From DATKXU01 sp035528905 (GTDB lineage: Bacteria; Armatimonadota; UBA5829; DTJY01): a DNA stretch of 30,308 nt. The position numbers were made by a program, and so were the translations under genes. This document shows positions 6,163-13,177 of this stretch, one piece after another. The notes below the pieces were generated by a model, which ran no database searches, was not told the origin of the DNA, and saw only the letters and a list, made by a program, of their open reading frames with translations. Location of the stretch: assembly GCA_035528905.1 (NCBI GenBank), contig DATKXU010000016.1:1-30308 (forward strand). The letters are read 5' to 3'. The stretch's first letter is position 1. The number at the start of each line of letters is the position of its first letter.

Positions 6163-8235
6163 TTACGGCCGTGCTGACCTCACCGTCTTCTGCAACTGTG
6201 CCAGGTCGGGTCTCTTCGCGGCTCGGGCGAGCGAGTCCTTGTAGAGAGCCTGAAGGTCGCCCAGGTTGACCCTGGATCCCTTTCGAATGAATACGGGCAT
6301 TCTGTAAAGAGGCGCTTCCACCGTGAGGTACTTGCCGCCCTCGTATTCCTTCGCGGGCTCCCAGGCGTCTATCCAGACCTCGCCGGCGGGCAGATAGAGC
6401 GTGTGCTGAGTTTTGCCTTTTTCCCAAATGGTGGAGACGAGGATGTCACTCCCATACAGATACGTCTGCCAGTCCCCCCATGCTTCTTTCTGATCCGGGA
6501 ACGCCAGGAACAAGGGACGCACGACGGGCATCCCGGAGGCGCGCGCTTCCCTCGCGTGCCTGTAGCTGTAGTCAGCCAGCCTGTCGTGAATCGTGGCATA
6601 CAGCCGCCAGATCGCGATCAGCTCGGTATCGTATTGCGGCTCGGTCGGCATGTCCCAGAGGCTGCGATTCCTGGTCGGGCCGACCTCCATAATCGGGCAA
6701 AACGCGCTGAACGCCAGCCATCGGGCGGTGACCTCACGATCCAGCGGCTCGTAGCGCCCGCGATAGCCGCCGGTGTCGCTCCCCCAGAACGGGTAGCCCA
6801 TAACCGCGCACCGCTGCACGGCAATGATGGATGCGCGCAGGCCCAGGTCCGTGCTGTCCGCATCGCCGCCCCAGAAGACTCCATAGCGCGTGCTGCCGGC
6901 GAACGCCGCCCTCGGCATCAGCACGAAATCATCGCCGCGCACTTCCTTGGCAGCTTCGTAGACAGCCTTGATGTACAGATGGGGGTAATCGTTATGAAGC
7001 TCGCGCGTCGTGCGGCCGTCGTGAGCCCTGATCGCGAGATCGCACGGCACCTGCTCCTCCGCACGATCGAGCTTGAAGCCGGCCAACCCGTCTTCCAGCA
7101 GTTTCCTCAACGGCTGCTGCCACCAGTTCGTCGCCTCGGGATTGGTGAAGTCAATCAGCGACCAGTAGTCGTTCTTGTCTGTCTGTCCCGGCAGGTTGTA
7201 GTTCCTGGCGCGGGCCTCCTTGTGCATGTTCCCCATGACCCACGGCGCGATCCAGATCATGAGCCTGATGTTCTTCTGCTTAAGCCATCGGGTCATCTCA
7301 ATGTGCTTGGGGAAGCGGCCTTCGTCCCACTTGAAATCTTCATAGCCCTTTGAGCCGACCGCCCAGGGCCGATCCAGCCAGTATACGCCGCACGGTATGC
7401 CGAGCGCCTCCATCATGAGGATATCCTCGACCACCTGGCTGTTGTAAGGGACTTCCACCCTCGTACCGTCGTAGTAAGTCGGTCGGTGCACATGTTCATC
7501 GCGCCACCGCCAGGGTGTAAACGCCCATTTCGGCGGCATAAAGGGCGGGCCGGACTCCATCGCATGCGCCCTAACGATCGCGGCCGGGTCTTTGCCTGTA
7601 TAGAAATGGCACTGGAGCGACGGGCCTTCGAAGCTCACCTGCACCAGATTCGGCGATTCGGCGCAGAAATCGAAAAGCCCGGGCCAAGTGGTGTTCGCGG
7701 CAAGCCCATATGCTCGGCTGGATAAGAAGAACGGAGCATAGACGGCGGTGGTCGGCTTTACGACCATCTCCACCTTCTGCCCGCGCAGATCGAGAGCCTG
7801 GGTGATGCCCTCCCTCCAGGACTCGTTGTCATCCCCGTCAACGACTCGCTCCATCAGGCCGGTGAAGTACTCATTATCGGACGCCTTGAGCGCAAATCCC
7901 CATTTGGAGATGCCCTCGTTCGGCGACGCGCTGAGCTTCATGATGTATCCGTTGGGGTTCTGCTCGAAGCTGACGCACAGCAGCCGGCCGTCGCCGGTCT
8001 TCCACTGCCGCTCGGTCGTGCATCCCACCGTGCTCGACGACGACGGGCTGCCGGCCAGGTAATCCCGGCCGCCGCTGGTTTCATAGAAAATCGTCCCCGG
8101 GGCTATGGTGACGACATACGGAATCCGGAAGCCCACTTTTCCATCGCGGGCGATGAGCGCTACGTCAGCGCTCGCGGTGGACAGCACCATAAGGACGACC
8201 CACAATGCCAATGGAATCGAGGCCAATCTTCTCAA
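6163..8235 (-). CDS. Secreted GH31-family alpha-glycosidase
   Basis: A retaining alpha-glycosidase (alpha-glucosidase or alpha-xylosidase type), 690 residues from the chosen start. The catalytic nucleophile is the Asp of GFKLDRAEE (about residue 390) and the acid/base Asp is in WGGDADST (about 458). Other GH31 marks are PPKWAFTPWRWRDE, LGIPCGVYWLDRPW, IRLMIWIAPWV, GYPFWGSDTGGY and the late MPVVRPLFLAFPD. A longer frame runs up to 8376. I prefer TTG 8235, because GGAGG precedes it by 8 nt and the protein then opens with a clean signal peptide (LRRLASIPLALWVVLMVLSTASA). Export implies it trims oligosaccharides outside the cytoplasm. The TAA stop lies inside the hairpin CGGCCG-TAAA-CGGCCG (6156-6171), which repeats the core of the adjacent palindromic element. 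Substrate is not resolved. Confidence 0.9.
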   Translation of the reverse strand: MRRLASIPLALWVVLMVLSTASADVALIARDGKVGFRIPYVVTIAPGTIFYETSGGRDYLAGSPSSSSTVGCTTERQWKTGDGRLLCVSFEQNPNGYIMKLSASPNEGISKWGFALKASDNEYFTGLMERVVDGDDNESWREGITQALDLRGQKVEMVVKPTTAVYAPFFLSSRAYGLAANTTWPGLFDFCAESPNLVQVSFEGPSLQCHFYTGKDPAAIVRAHAMESGPPFMPPKWAFTPWRWRDEHVHRPTYYDGTRVEVPYNSQVVEDILMMEALGIPCGVYWLDRPWAVGSKGYEDFKWDEGRFPKHIEMTRWLKQKNIRLMIWIAPWVMGNMHKEARARNYNLPGQTDKNDYWSLIDFTNPEATNWWQQPLRKLLEDGLAGFKLDRAEEQVPCDLAIRAHDGRTTRELHNDYPHLYIKAVYEAAKEVRGDDFVLMPRAAFAGSTRYGVFWGGDADSTDLGLRASIIAVQRCAVMGYPFWGSDTGGYRGRYEPLDREVTARWLAFSAFCPIMEVGPTRNRSLWDMPTEPQYDTELIAIWRLYATIHDRLADYSYRHAREARASGMPVVRPLFLAFPDQKEAWGDWQTYLYGSDILVSTIWEKGKTQHTLYLPAGEVWIDAWEPAKEYEGGKYLTVEAPLYRMPVFIRKGSRVNLGDLQALYKDSLARAAKRPDLAQLQKTVRSARP

Positions 8236-8424
8236 GTTCTGCTCCTCCACACCTGATGAGATGTCCGGCACGCTCAGGCTCGATATGCCGTCGGCGCCGG
8301 CCAAGCTACGTGGAACTGTTAGAGCCTCAGGGGGACTTTTCCTCCCGTAGACGTCGGGCGAGAAGGAACTCCCCACAGCCGTGCAGAACGGGCGTAAATA
8401 GCCGACTAATAAGGAGGTGCGCTC

Positions 8425-8685
8425 ATGAAGAAAGCCTGGGCGGTCGCTATTGTGCCCGGCGTACTTGCTGTGATCGCGCTCGTTCTTGTGCTCACGCTGT
8501 TCCTGGTGAAGCTGGTCTGGGCATGGACGATACCGGACATCTTCCCAGGTGCCGTCAAGGACGGGCTGGTTGCGCGCGAGATCTCATGGTACACGGCGTT
8601 CAAGCTTGCAGTGACCATCGCGGTGCTTTTCGGGACAGCACGCGGGTCAGTGCACCGGGCTGCCGTCCACGAGAAAGCACCGTAA
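8425..8685 (+). CDS. Small two-helix membrane protein of unknown function
   Basis: The protein is 86 residues. The first membrane segment is at about 6-33 (VAIVPGVLAVIALVLVLTLF and onward). An amphipathic stretch WTIPDIFPGAVKDGLVAREISW (split between residues 34 and 55) follows, then a second segment at about 57-70 (TAFKLAVTIAVLFG). AAGGAGGTG stands about 6 nt before ATG 8425, one of the best ribosome sites in the window, which supports a real gene. It is the only plus-strand gene besides glnA and diverges from the GH31 gene. The pattern F-L-V-K-L-x-W-A-W-T-x-P-D-x-F-P-G looks like a conserved small hypothetical family that I recall from planctomycete-like genomes, a recollection I have not checked. 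The stop codon lies inside palindromic element copy B, which probably supplied the last residues (EKAP). Confidence 0.75.
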   Translation: MKKAWAVAIVPGVLAVIALVLVLTLFLVKLVWAWTIPDIFPGAVKDGLVAREISWYTAFKLAVTIAVLFGTARGSVHRAAVHEKAP

Positions 8686-8736
8686 ACGGCGCTGTGTGCA
8701 TCGTCCAGGACGGAGCCTGGTTCACCGGGCTTTCTC
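8671..8736. repeat. Palindromic element, copy B, between convergent genes, holding both stop codons
   Basis: The ends form an imperfect inverted repeat of 17 bp (GAGAAAGCACCGTAAAC at 8671-8687 against the reverse complement of 8720-8736, 14 of 17 identical). The plus-strand gene ends within the left arm (TAA 8683-8685) and the minus-strand gene ends within the right arm (TGA 8722-8724). Hairpins at 8677-8692 and 8714-8731 are each followed by a TTT run on opposite strands, giving a bidirectional terminator. Confidence 0.75.
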
Positions 8737-10590
8737 CGTTATTCGCTTCTTAAGCTCAGCTGAGAGGTGACGGTAGTCCGGGTCAATCTTGAACGGCTGC
8801 GCCCTCGACTCGGCGTCATCAACGATCTTCCGCAGCTCCTCCTGGCTCGCACCAGCGCTTCTTGCGCGCTTGACTTTCTCCTGTGCCTCCGAGAAGATGC
8901 TTATCAGGTTGAGGCTGCGCATCAGGTAGTCCTTAAGCGCCTGGGGATCGGTAGCCGAGGTAAACCTGGGCGGGCGGTTCGGGTCGAGAGTCACCGCCTC
9001 GCCTGCCTCCAGGGCGGCGCGGCACTGCCTGCTGAACTGCGGTGTACCGAGCACCACACGCGCATGGTCCCATGTGGGGGTGAATGCGAAATAGCAGTCC
9101 GGGCGGACGCGCTTCTCGCAGGTCTGGTACACCTGCACCATGGCGTCGGCGTTCTTGTCTCCGAACGTGCCTGCGCAGAACTCGCTCTCGATGTCCTGCA
9201 GGCTTCTCCTGGGCGACCACATCTTCTGGGCGCTCACGTAGGCGTTTATGATCTGCGGCCAGCCGTGGAAGCAAATCTCCGTCGAGATCGCGCGAATATC
9301 CTTCGAAGCCCGATCGGGGAGCGCGGCGAAATACTTGTTGACCCGGCGCATGAAGAGCGACATGTTGAGTTGCAGCTCGAAATCGCTCATGTACCAGCTC
9401 CATATATCAACATCCCTGCCGGAATCGCGGACCAGCTTCGCCTTGTCCGGGTAGTACCATCGGTGCAGGGCAATGCCGATCTCCTTCGGCGAGTAGCTCT
9501 CGTCGAGGAACTTGACCCCCGGAGCGCCGTCCCAGAAGCCGAAGTTCGCCCAGGTGCTCAGGGTCACGGTTACATTCGGATTGACTTTGCGATACTCATT
9601 GAGCAGGCCGGTTGCGATTTCCTGAGTGGTCTTGTATGGGTCGCAGCCGTTGCGGTCGCAGCCGCCGGGATCGCCCACGTGCACGACTATGTGATCCACC
9701 AGGTCGCCGTAGGTCTGCGCCAGCCTCCTGAACTCCTTCTCCATGACCGGCCGCTCCTCGGGCGAGTTCCAGCAGAGACTCGCGCCCTCCGCAAACAGGT
9801 TCTGGCCCCAGATGAACTGGCTGACCTCCATGCCGTTGTCGCGGACAGCCTTCATGAACACCCGCAGCTTGGGCGTGACTTCCTTTTTCAACTGCTCATC
9901 GGTGTATGTGGCACGGTAGCCGCGCAGCTCGCAAAGCTCGACCGAATTGAATCCGAACAGCCAGAGCTGCTCCGCGTACCGCCGGATGCGTTCGTCGCTC
10001 CAGCGGGTCGAGAGCGTGTCAACCCAGGGCTTATCAGCGGCGTCATACTGTGCAATGCGGCCGGTCGGGCAGATCGTGATCCGCCGGACCGGGAAGAAGG
10101 GCGTGCGGAACTCGGAGGTCTTCGGCGCGGAGAGATATTCGCCGTGGTGGGCCGTTATTGCGACCAGACGAACGACGCCGGAGCGCACTCCTTGAACGTT
10201 TCTGCCGACAACCGAGACCACGGGCCGGCTGCCCTTCTTGGACACGGTCAGGATGAAGGCATCGGCGCGAGCGGCGTCGAGCGGAGCGGTATTGATTCCG
10301 AGCGAATGGGCGATCGGGCAATCGCCCTTGACCTCCAATATCCACGCGGGCGAGTTGCCTTTGCCCAGGTCTCTGAATGTCTCCGGCTCGACCGCAAGTC
10401 CCCGCTTCGCCAGGAAATCCCGGCACCAGGCGCCGGTTCGCTGCATGAGTGGATCCTTAGAAGTAACAACGATACGCGCCTTCGGACCCGGCTGCGTGGC
10501 TATCTTGATCTCGGTGGAATCGCCCAAAGCCGGAAGCGCCATGCCCGCGAGCGCGAACAGCAAGACTGCCTTTGCTCTTCGAATCAACAT
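8722..10590 (-). CDS. Secreted glycoside-hydrolase-like protein (GH20/GH67-like N-domain plus TIM barrel)
   Basis: The protein is 622 residues. The signal peptide is at 1-23 (RAKAVLLFALAGMALPALG). Residues about 25-160 look like the alpha/beta domain that precedes the barrel in GH20, GH67 and GH84 enzymes (DAARADAFILTVSKKGSRPVVSVVGRN, split here, then GVRSGVVRL). A TIM barrel follows (RYAEQLWLFGFNSVEL, VFMKAVRDNGMEVSQFIWG, DLVDHIVVHVGDPGGC, VTLSTWANFGFW, VDIWSWYMSDFELQ). The Cys-rich GDPGGCDRNGCDP segment after strand four may bind substrate or metal. I cannot name the catalytic acids with confidence or the substrate. GGAGG stands 7 nt before ATG 10590, inside the loop of an inverted repeat. 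It begins 37 nt after hypE, so read-through from the hyp operon is possible. Its neighbours suggest a role in extracellular polysaccharide use. Confidence 0.72.
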   Translation of the reverse strand: MLIRRAKAVLLFALAGMALPALGDSTEIKIATQPGPKARIVVTSKDPLMQRTGAWCRDFLAKRGLAVEPETFRDLGKGNSPAWILEVKGDCPIAHSLGINTAPLDAARADAFILTVSKKGSRPVVSVVGRNVQGVRSGVVRLVAITAHHGEYLSAPKTSEFRTPFFPVRRITICPTGRIAQYDAADKPWVDTLSTRWSDERIRRYAEQLWLFGFNSVELCELRGYRATYTDEQLKKEVTPKLRVFMKAVRDNGMEVSQFIWGQNLFAEGASLCWNSPEERPVMEKEFRRLAQTYGDLVDHIVVHVGDPGGCDRNGCDPYKTTQEIATGLLNEYRKVNPNVTVTLSTWANFGFWDGAPGVKFLDESYSPKEIGIALHRWYYPDKAKLVRDSGRDVDIWSWYMSDFELQLNMSLFMRRVNKYFAALPDRASKDIRAISTEICFHGWPQIINAYVSAQKMWSPRRSLQDIESEFCAGTFGDKNADAMVQVYQTCEKRVRPDCYFAFTPTWDHARVVLGTPQFSRQCRAALEAGEAVTLDPNRPPRFTSATDPQALKDYLMRSLNLISIFSEAQEKVKRARSAGASQEELRKIVDDAESRAQPFKIDPDYRHLSAELKKRITEKAR

Positions 10591-10610
10591 ACTTCAACCT
10601 CCATATGTTG
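10585..10610 (-). promoter_or_regulatory. Inverted repeat enclosing the ribosome site of the secreted protein gene
   Basis: On the minus strand CAACATA (10604-10610) pairs with TATGTTG (10585-10591), a 7-bp stem. The 12-nt loop (TGGAGGTTGAAG) carries the GGAGG site, and the stem includes the ATG start codon. It could modulate initiation. No terminator is visible between hypE and this gene. Confidence 0.45.
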
Positions 10611-10627
10611 AGAACAGAAGCGTTCAC

Positions 10628-11641
10628 TCAGCATATCCGGGGGAGGAGGTCGCCAGACGGCACATCGAGGACGCGCAGGCTCCCCATAGCGGTACGGAGA
10701 TGCACTCGCCCGGCCGGCGCAGCCTGGACTCGGCCGATCACCTCAGCCCTTGTGCCATTAGGGTGGCGCCGCATGGCGGCCACAGCCATCTCCGCCTCTC
10801 CGTGCGGAACGATCGCCACCATCCTTCCCTCGCTGGCGACGTGCAGCGGATCTATTCCCAAAAGCTCGCAGGCAACGCGGACATCCTCTTTGACTGGTAT
10901 GCCGGACTCCTCGATCTCTATACAGACGCCGGATCGAGCGGCGAGTTCATTCAGCGTGGCCGCCAGACCGCCGCGAGTCGGATCGCGCAGGCAGTGGACA
11001 TTCGGCGCAGCTTCGAGAACGGCGGCAACCAGGCGGTGAAGAGGCGCACAATCGCTCTGGATTTCCGAAGAGAAGCGGATGCCCTCGCGGCAGGCCATGA
11101 CGGCCATCCCGTGATCGGCAATCGTGCCGCTCAGGATCACCATGTCGCCGGGAGCCGCCCTCTCCGGCGAAGGAGGCTCTTTCCCGTCCGGGAGCAGGCC
11201 GATACCCGAGGTTGTGATGAACATCCGGTCGGCTGAGCCGCGCGTGACAACCTTGGTATCGCCCGCGACGATGGGTATGCCGACATCCGCCGCTGCATCC
11301 CTCATCGAGGCGGCAACGCGCTCCAGCGTCTCGAAGTCCAGGCCCTCCTCCAGAATGAAAGCCGCGCTCAGGGCGAGCGGCCCGGCCCCGGCAGCCGCAA
11401 GGTCGTTGACGGTGCCGTAGACGGCCAGCTTTCCGATATCCCCGCCGGGGAAGAAGAGCGGATCCACGACGAACGAGTCGGTAGTGAAGGCCAGTTTTCG
11501 CCCGTCGCTCTGGACTATGGCCGAATCCCCAAGGAGATCGAGGATCGGGTTTCCGAAGTATCGCAGAAACAGGCCGCTGATCAGGTCGGCGCTTTTCTTT
11601 CCGCCTGCGCCGTGGGCCAGGAGGATGATGTCGTCGTTCAT
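10628..11641 (-). CDS. hypE: Hydrogenase maturation protein HypE (carbamoyl dehydratase)
   Basis: HypE takes a carbamoyl group from HypF on its C-terminal Cys and dehydrates it with ATP to a thiocyanate, the source of the CN ligands of the [NiFe] iron. The protein is 337 residues with the PurM/AIR-synthase fold: opening HGAGGKKSADLISGLFL, FTTDSFVVDPLFFPGGDIGKLAVYGTVNDLA (split motif, ATP/Mg site) and LRDPTRGGLAATLNELA. It ends in the obligatory PRIC, with Cys337 the carrier. ATG 11641 has AAGGG upstream. HypE is separated from hypD by a 242-bp low-complexity gap, while the other hyp genes overlap. Confidence 0.96.
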   Translation of the reverse strand: MNDDIILLAHGAGGKKSADLISGLFLRYFGNPILDLLGDSAIVQSDGRKLAFTTDSFVVDPLFFPGGDIGKLAVYGTVNDLAAAGAGPLALSAAFILEEGLDFETLERVAASMRDAAADVGIPIVAGDTKVVTRGSADRMFITTSGIGLLPDGKEPPSPERAAPGDMVILSGTIADHGMAVMACREGIRFSSEIQSDCAPLHRLVAAVLEAAPNVHCLRDPTRGGLAATLNELAARSGVCIEIEESGIPVKEDVRVACELLGIDPLHVASEGRMVAIVPHGEAEMAVAAMRRHPNGTRAEVIGRVQAAPAGRVHLRTAMGSLRVLDVPSGDLLPRIC

Positions 11642-11689
11642 AAGTGCCCTTGGGTAAGTATATCACGGCGCCGGACGCCATTCAAGGCG

Positions 11690-11883
11690 AGGGGGAGAAT
11701 GGGAGAATGGGAGTGTGGGAGTGTGGGGGGATGGGGGTGTGGGAGAAAGGGAGAACGCCCAACTTCTCCCGCCTCTGGCGGGATCCCGTCCGTAGGCGGG
11801 ACAACATCCGGCATCCAGTATCGAGCACCAAGCATCCAGCATCACTCAACACTCAACTCTCAACTCTTCTCACTCCTCACTCA
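11690..11883. repeat. Low-complexity G-rich and TC-rich tract with tandem hairpins, between hypD and hypE
   Basis: 11690-11753 is made of GGGAGAAT, GGGAGTGT and GGGGGTGT-like units on the plus strand, with more than eight runs of three or more G, so it has quadruplex potential. Two adjacent hairpins follow, TCCCGCC-TCT-GGCGGGA (11767-11783) and TCCCGTC-CGTA-GGCGGGA (11784-11801). The stretch 11805-11883 consists of GCATCCAG/AGCATC words and ACTCAACACTCAACTC/ACTCATCACTC words. It has no coding potential. It forms the hypE mRNA leader if hypD-hypE are co-transcribed. Confidence 0.8.
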
Positions 11884-12969
11884 TCACTCCTCAGAGTACT
11901 TGTACTCGGCGGCGCAGGCGCCCTCGCCTGAGACCATGCAGGGACCAAGAGGATGCTCAGGCGTGCAGGCCGTCCCGAAGGCGCGGCAGTCGGTCGGCGA
12001 TTTCAACCCCTTGAGTATCAGGCCGCACTCGCAAGCCGTGTCCTCCGAAGGAGCAGACGAAGCTTGGGCGAGGAATTGGGATGCGTCGAATGCGGCGAAC
12101 TCCGGTCTCAAGCGCAGTCCGCTGCCGGGAATTGTCCCAAGCCCGCGCCACTCGGCATCCGCCGGCTCGAATACGGCGCGGACGCAGCTCATCGCGGCGG
12201 GATTTCCTTCCCTAGAGACGGCCCTGGAATACTGGACTTCCACCTCAGAGCGGCCGGCAGCCGCCTGTCTCCCCAGCATGAGAAGCGACTGGAGAATATC
12301 CACCGGCTCGAAGCCCGCTATGACGCACGGGATGCCGCAGTCGCGGGCGATGGGTTCATACGCGGCGCTCCCGATGATGGCGCTCACGTGGCCGGGGCAG
12401 ATGAACCCATCAATGGCGATTTCGGGGTCGCTCGCCAATGCGGCCATCGCCGGCGGGATGAGCTTGTGGGCGCACAGCACGTGGAAATTGGGGAGGCCGG
12501 CCTTTCGCGCCTCCAGAATCGCGAGAGCCACGGCCGGCGCCGTCGTCTCAAAGCCAACGCCGAAGAACACCACCCGCTTATCCGGGTTCTCCCCAGCGAT
12601 GGCAAGTGCATCCAGGGGCGAGTAGACCGCTCGAACGTCGGCTCCTCGCGCACGCTCGGCTTCGAGGTTCGAGCGAGTGCCGGGCACGCGGATCATGTCG
12701 CCGAACGTGGCAAGAACAGTCTCCGGAGACTTGCCCAGGCCGATGAACTGGTCTATCTGCGCCTGTGGGGTGACGCACACGGGACAGCCGGGGCCGGATA
12801 TGAGCCTCAGGTTCTCCGGCAGCAGGCCCTTGATCCCATACCGGGCGATCGCCATTGTGTGGGTGCCGCAGACCTCCATGAAGCAAAGCGGGCGCATCGC
12901 TTCCCGGCGTATCTGCTCCGCGAGATCGCGAGCCAGGCTGCTGTCCCGGAACTCGTCAACGTATCTCAT
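11884..12969 (-). CDS. hypD: Hydrogenase maturation protein HypD
   Basis: HypD is the [4Fe-4S] scaffold protein that, with HypC, assembles Fe(CN)2CO before insertion into the large subunit. The protein is 361 residues. Hallmarks: FMEVCGTHTMAIARYGI near residue 32 with the CGTHT Cys, SGPGCPVCVTPQAQID with its Cys pair (about 70), GFETTAPA and ICPGHVSAIIGS. The C-terminal cluster region follows, with Cys-bearing segments ACECGLILKG, GTACTPEHPLGPCMVSGEGACAAEYKY. The start overlaps the end of hypC by 14 nt, implying translational coupling, fitting the HypC-HypD complex. Confidence 0.96.
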   Translation of the reverse strand: MRYVDEFRDSSLARDLAEQIRREAMRPLCFMEVCGTHTMAIARYGIKGLLPENLRLISGPGCPVCVTPQAQIDQFIGLGKSPETVLATFGDMIRVPGTRSNLEAERARGADVRAVYSPLDALAIAGENPDKRVVFFGVGFETTAPAVALAILEARKAGLPNFHVLCAHKLIPPAMAALASDPEIAIDGFICPGHVSAIIGSAAYEPIARDCGIPCVIAGFEPVDILQSLLMLGRQAAAGRSEVEVQYSRAVSREGNPAAMSCVRAVFEPADAEWRGLGTIPGSGLRLRPEFAAFDASQFLAQASSAPSEDTACECGLILKGLKSPTDCRAFGTACTPEHPLGPCMVSGEGACAAEYKYSEE

Positions 12970-13177
12970 CGGCTATCATCCTCATCAGGCGGAGCGTCTC
13001 TTCCGCATCTTCCGGGCGCACCCGCTGGATCGCTATGCCCGCGTGAACCAGCACGAAATCGCCGACCTCGATGCCCTCAAGGAAGTCTATCCTGGCTTCC
13101 CTGGAGACACCTTCCTGCTCCACGCGGGCTGTCTTTCCTCTGATTTCGACTACTTTCATCGGTATAGCTAGGCACAT
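12956..13177 (-). CDS. hypC: Hydrogenase maturation chaperone HypC
   Basis: A 73-residue chaperone that carries the Fe(CN)2CO unit with HypD to the hydrogenase large subunit. It begins MCLAIPMKVVEI. The Cys after the initiator Met is the essential iron-binding residue, so ATG 13177 is fixed by biology, not by the longer in-frame extension up to 13240. VGDFVLVHAGIAIQRV is the second family signature. It overlaps the hypF end by 10 nt and the hypD start by 14 nt. Only one hypC-like gene is seen here, so it presumably serves the Hyf-type enzyme. Confidence 0.95.
   Translation of the reverse strand: MCLAIPMKVVEIRGKTARVEQEGVSREARIDFLEGIEVGDFVLVHAGIAIQRVRPEDAEETLRLMRMIADEIR

Noticed and set aside
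8236..8376. N-terminal extension of the GH31 protein to 8376
   Set aside because: It would bury the signal peptide 50 residues in; TTG 8235 has a good ribosome site and gives a normal exported protein.
11690..11883. CRISPR-like array
   Set aside because: The repeats are short, irregular and have no constant repeat-spacer period; no cas genes are present.
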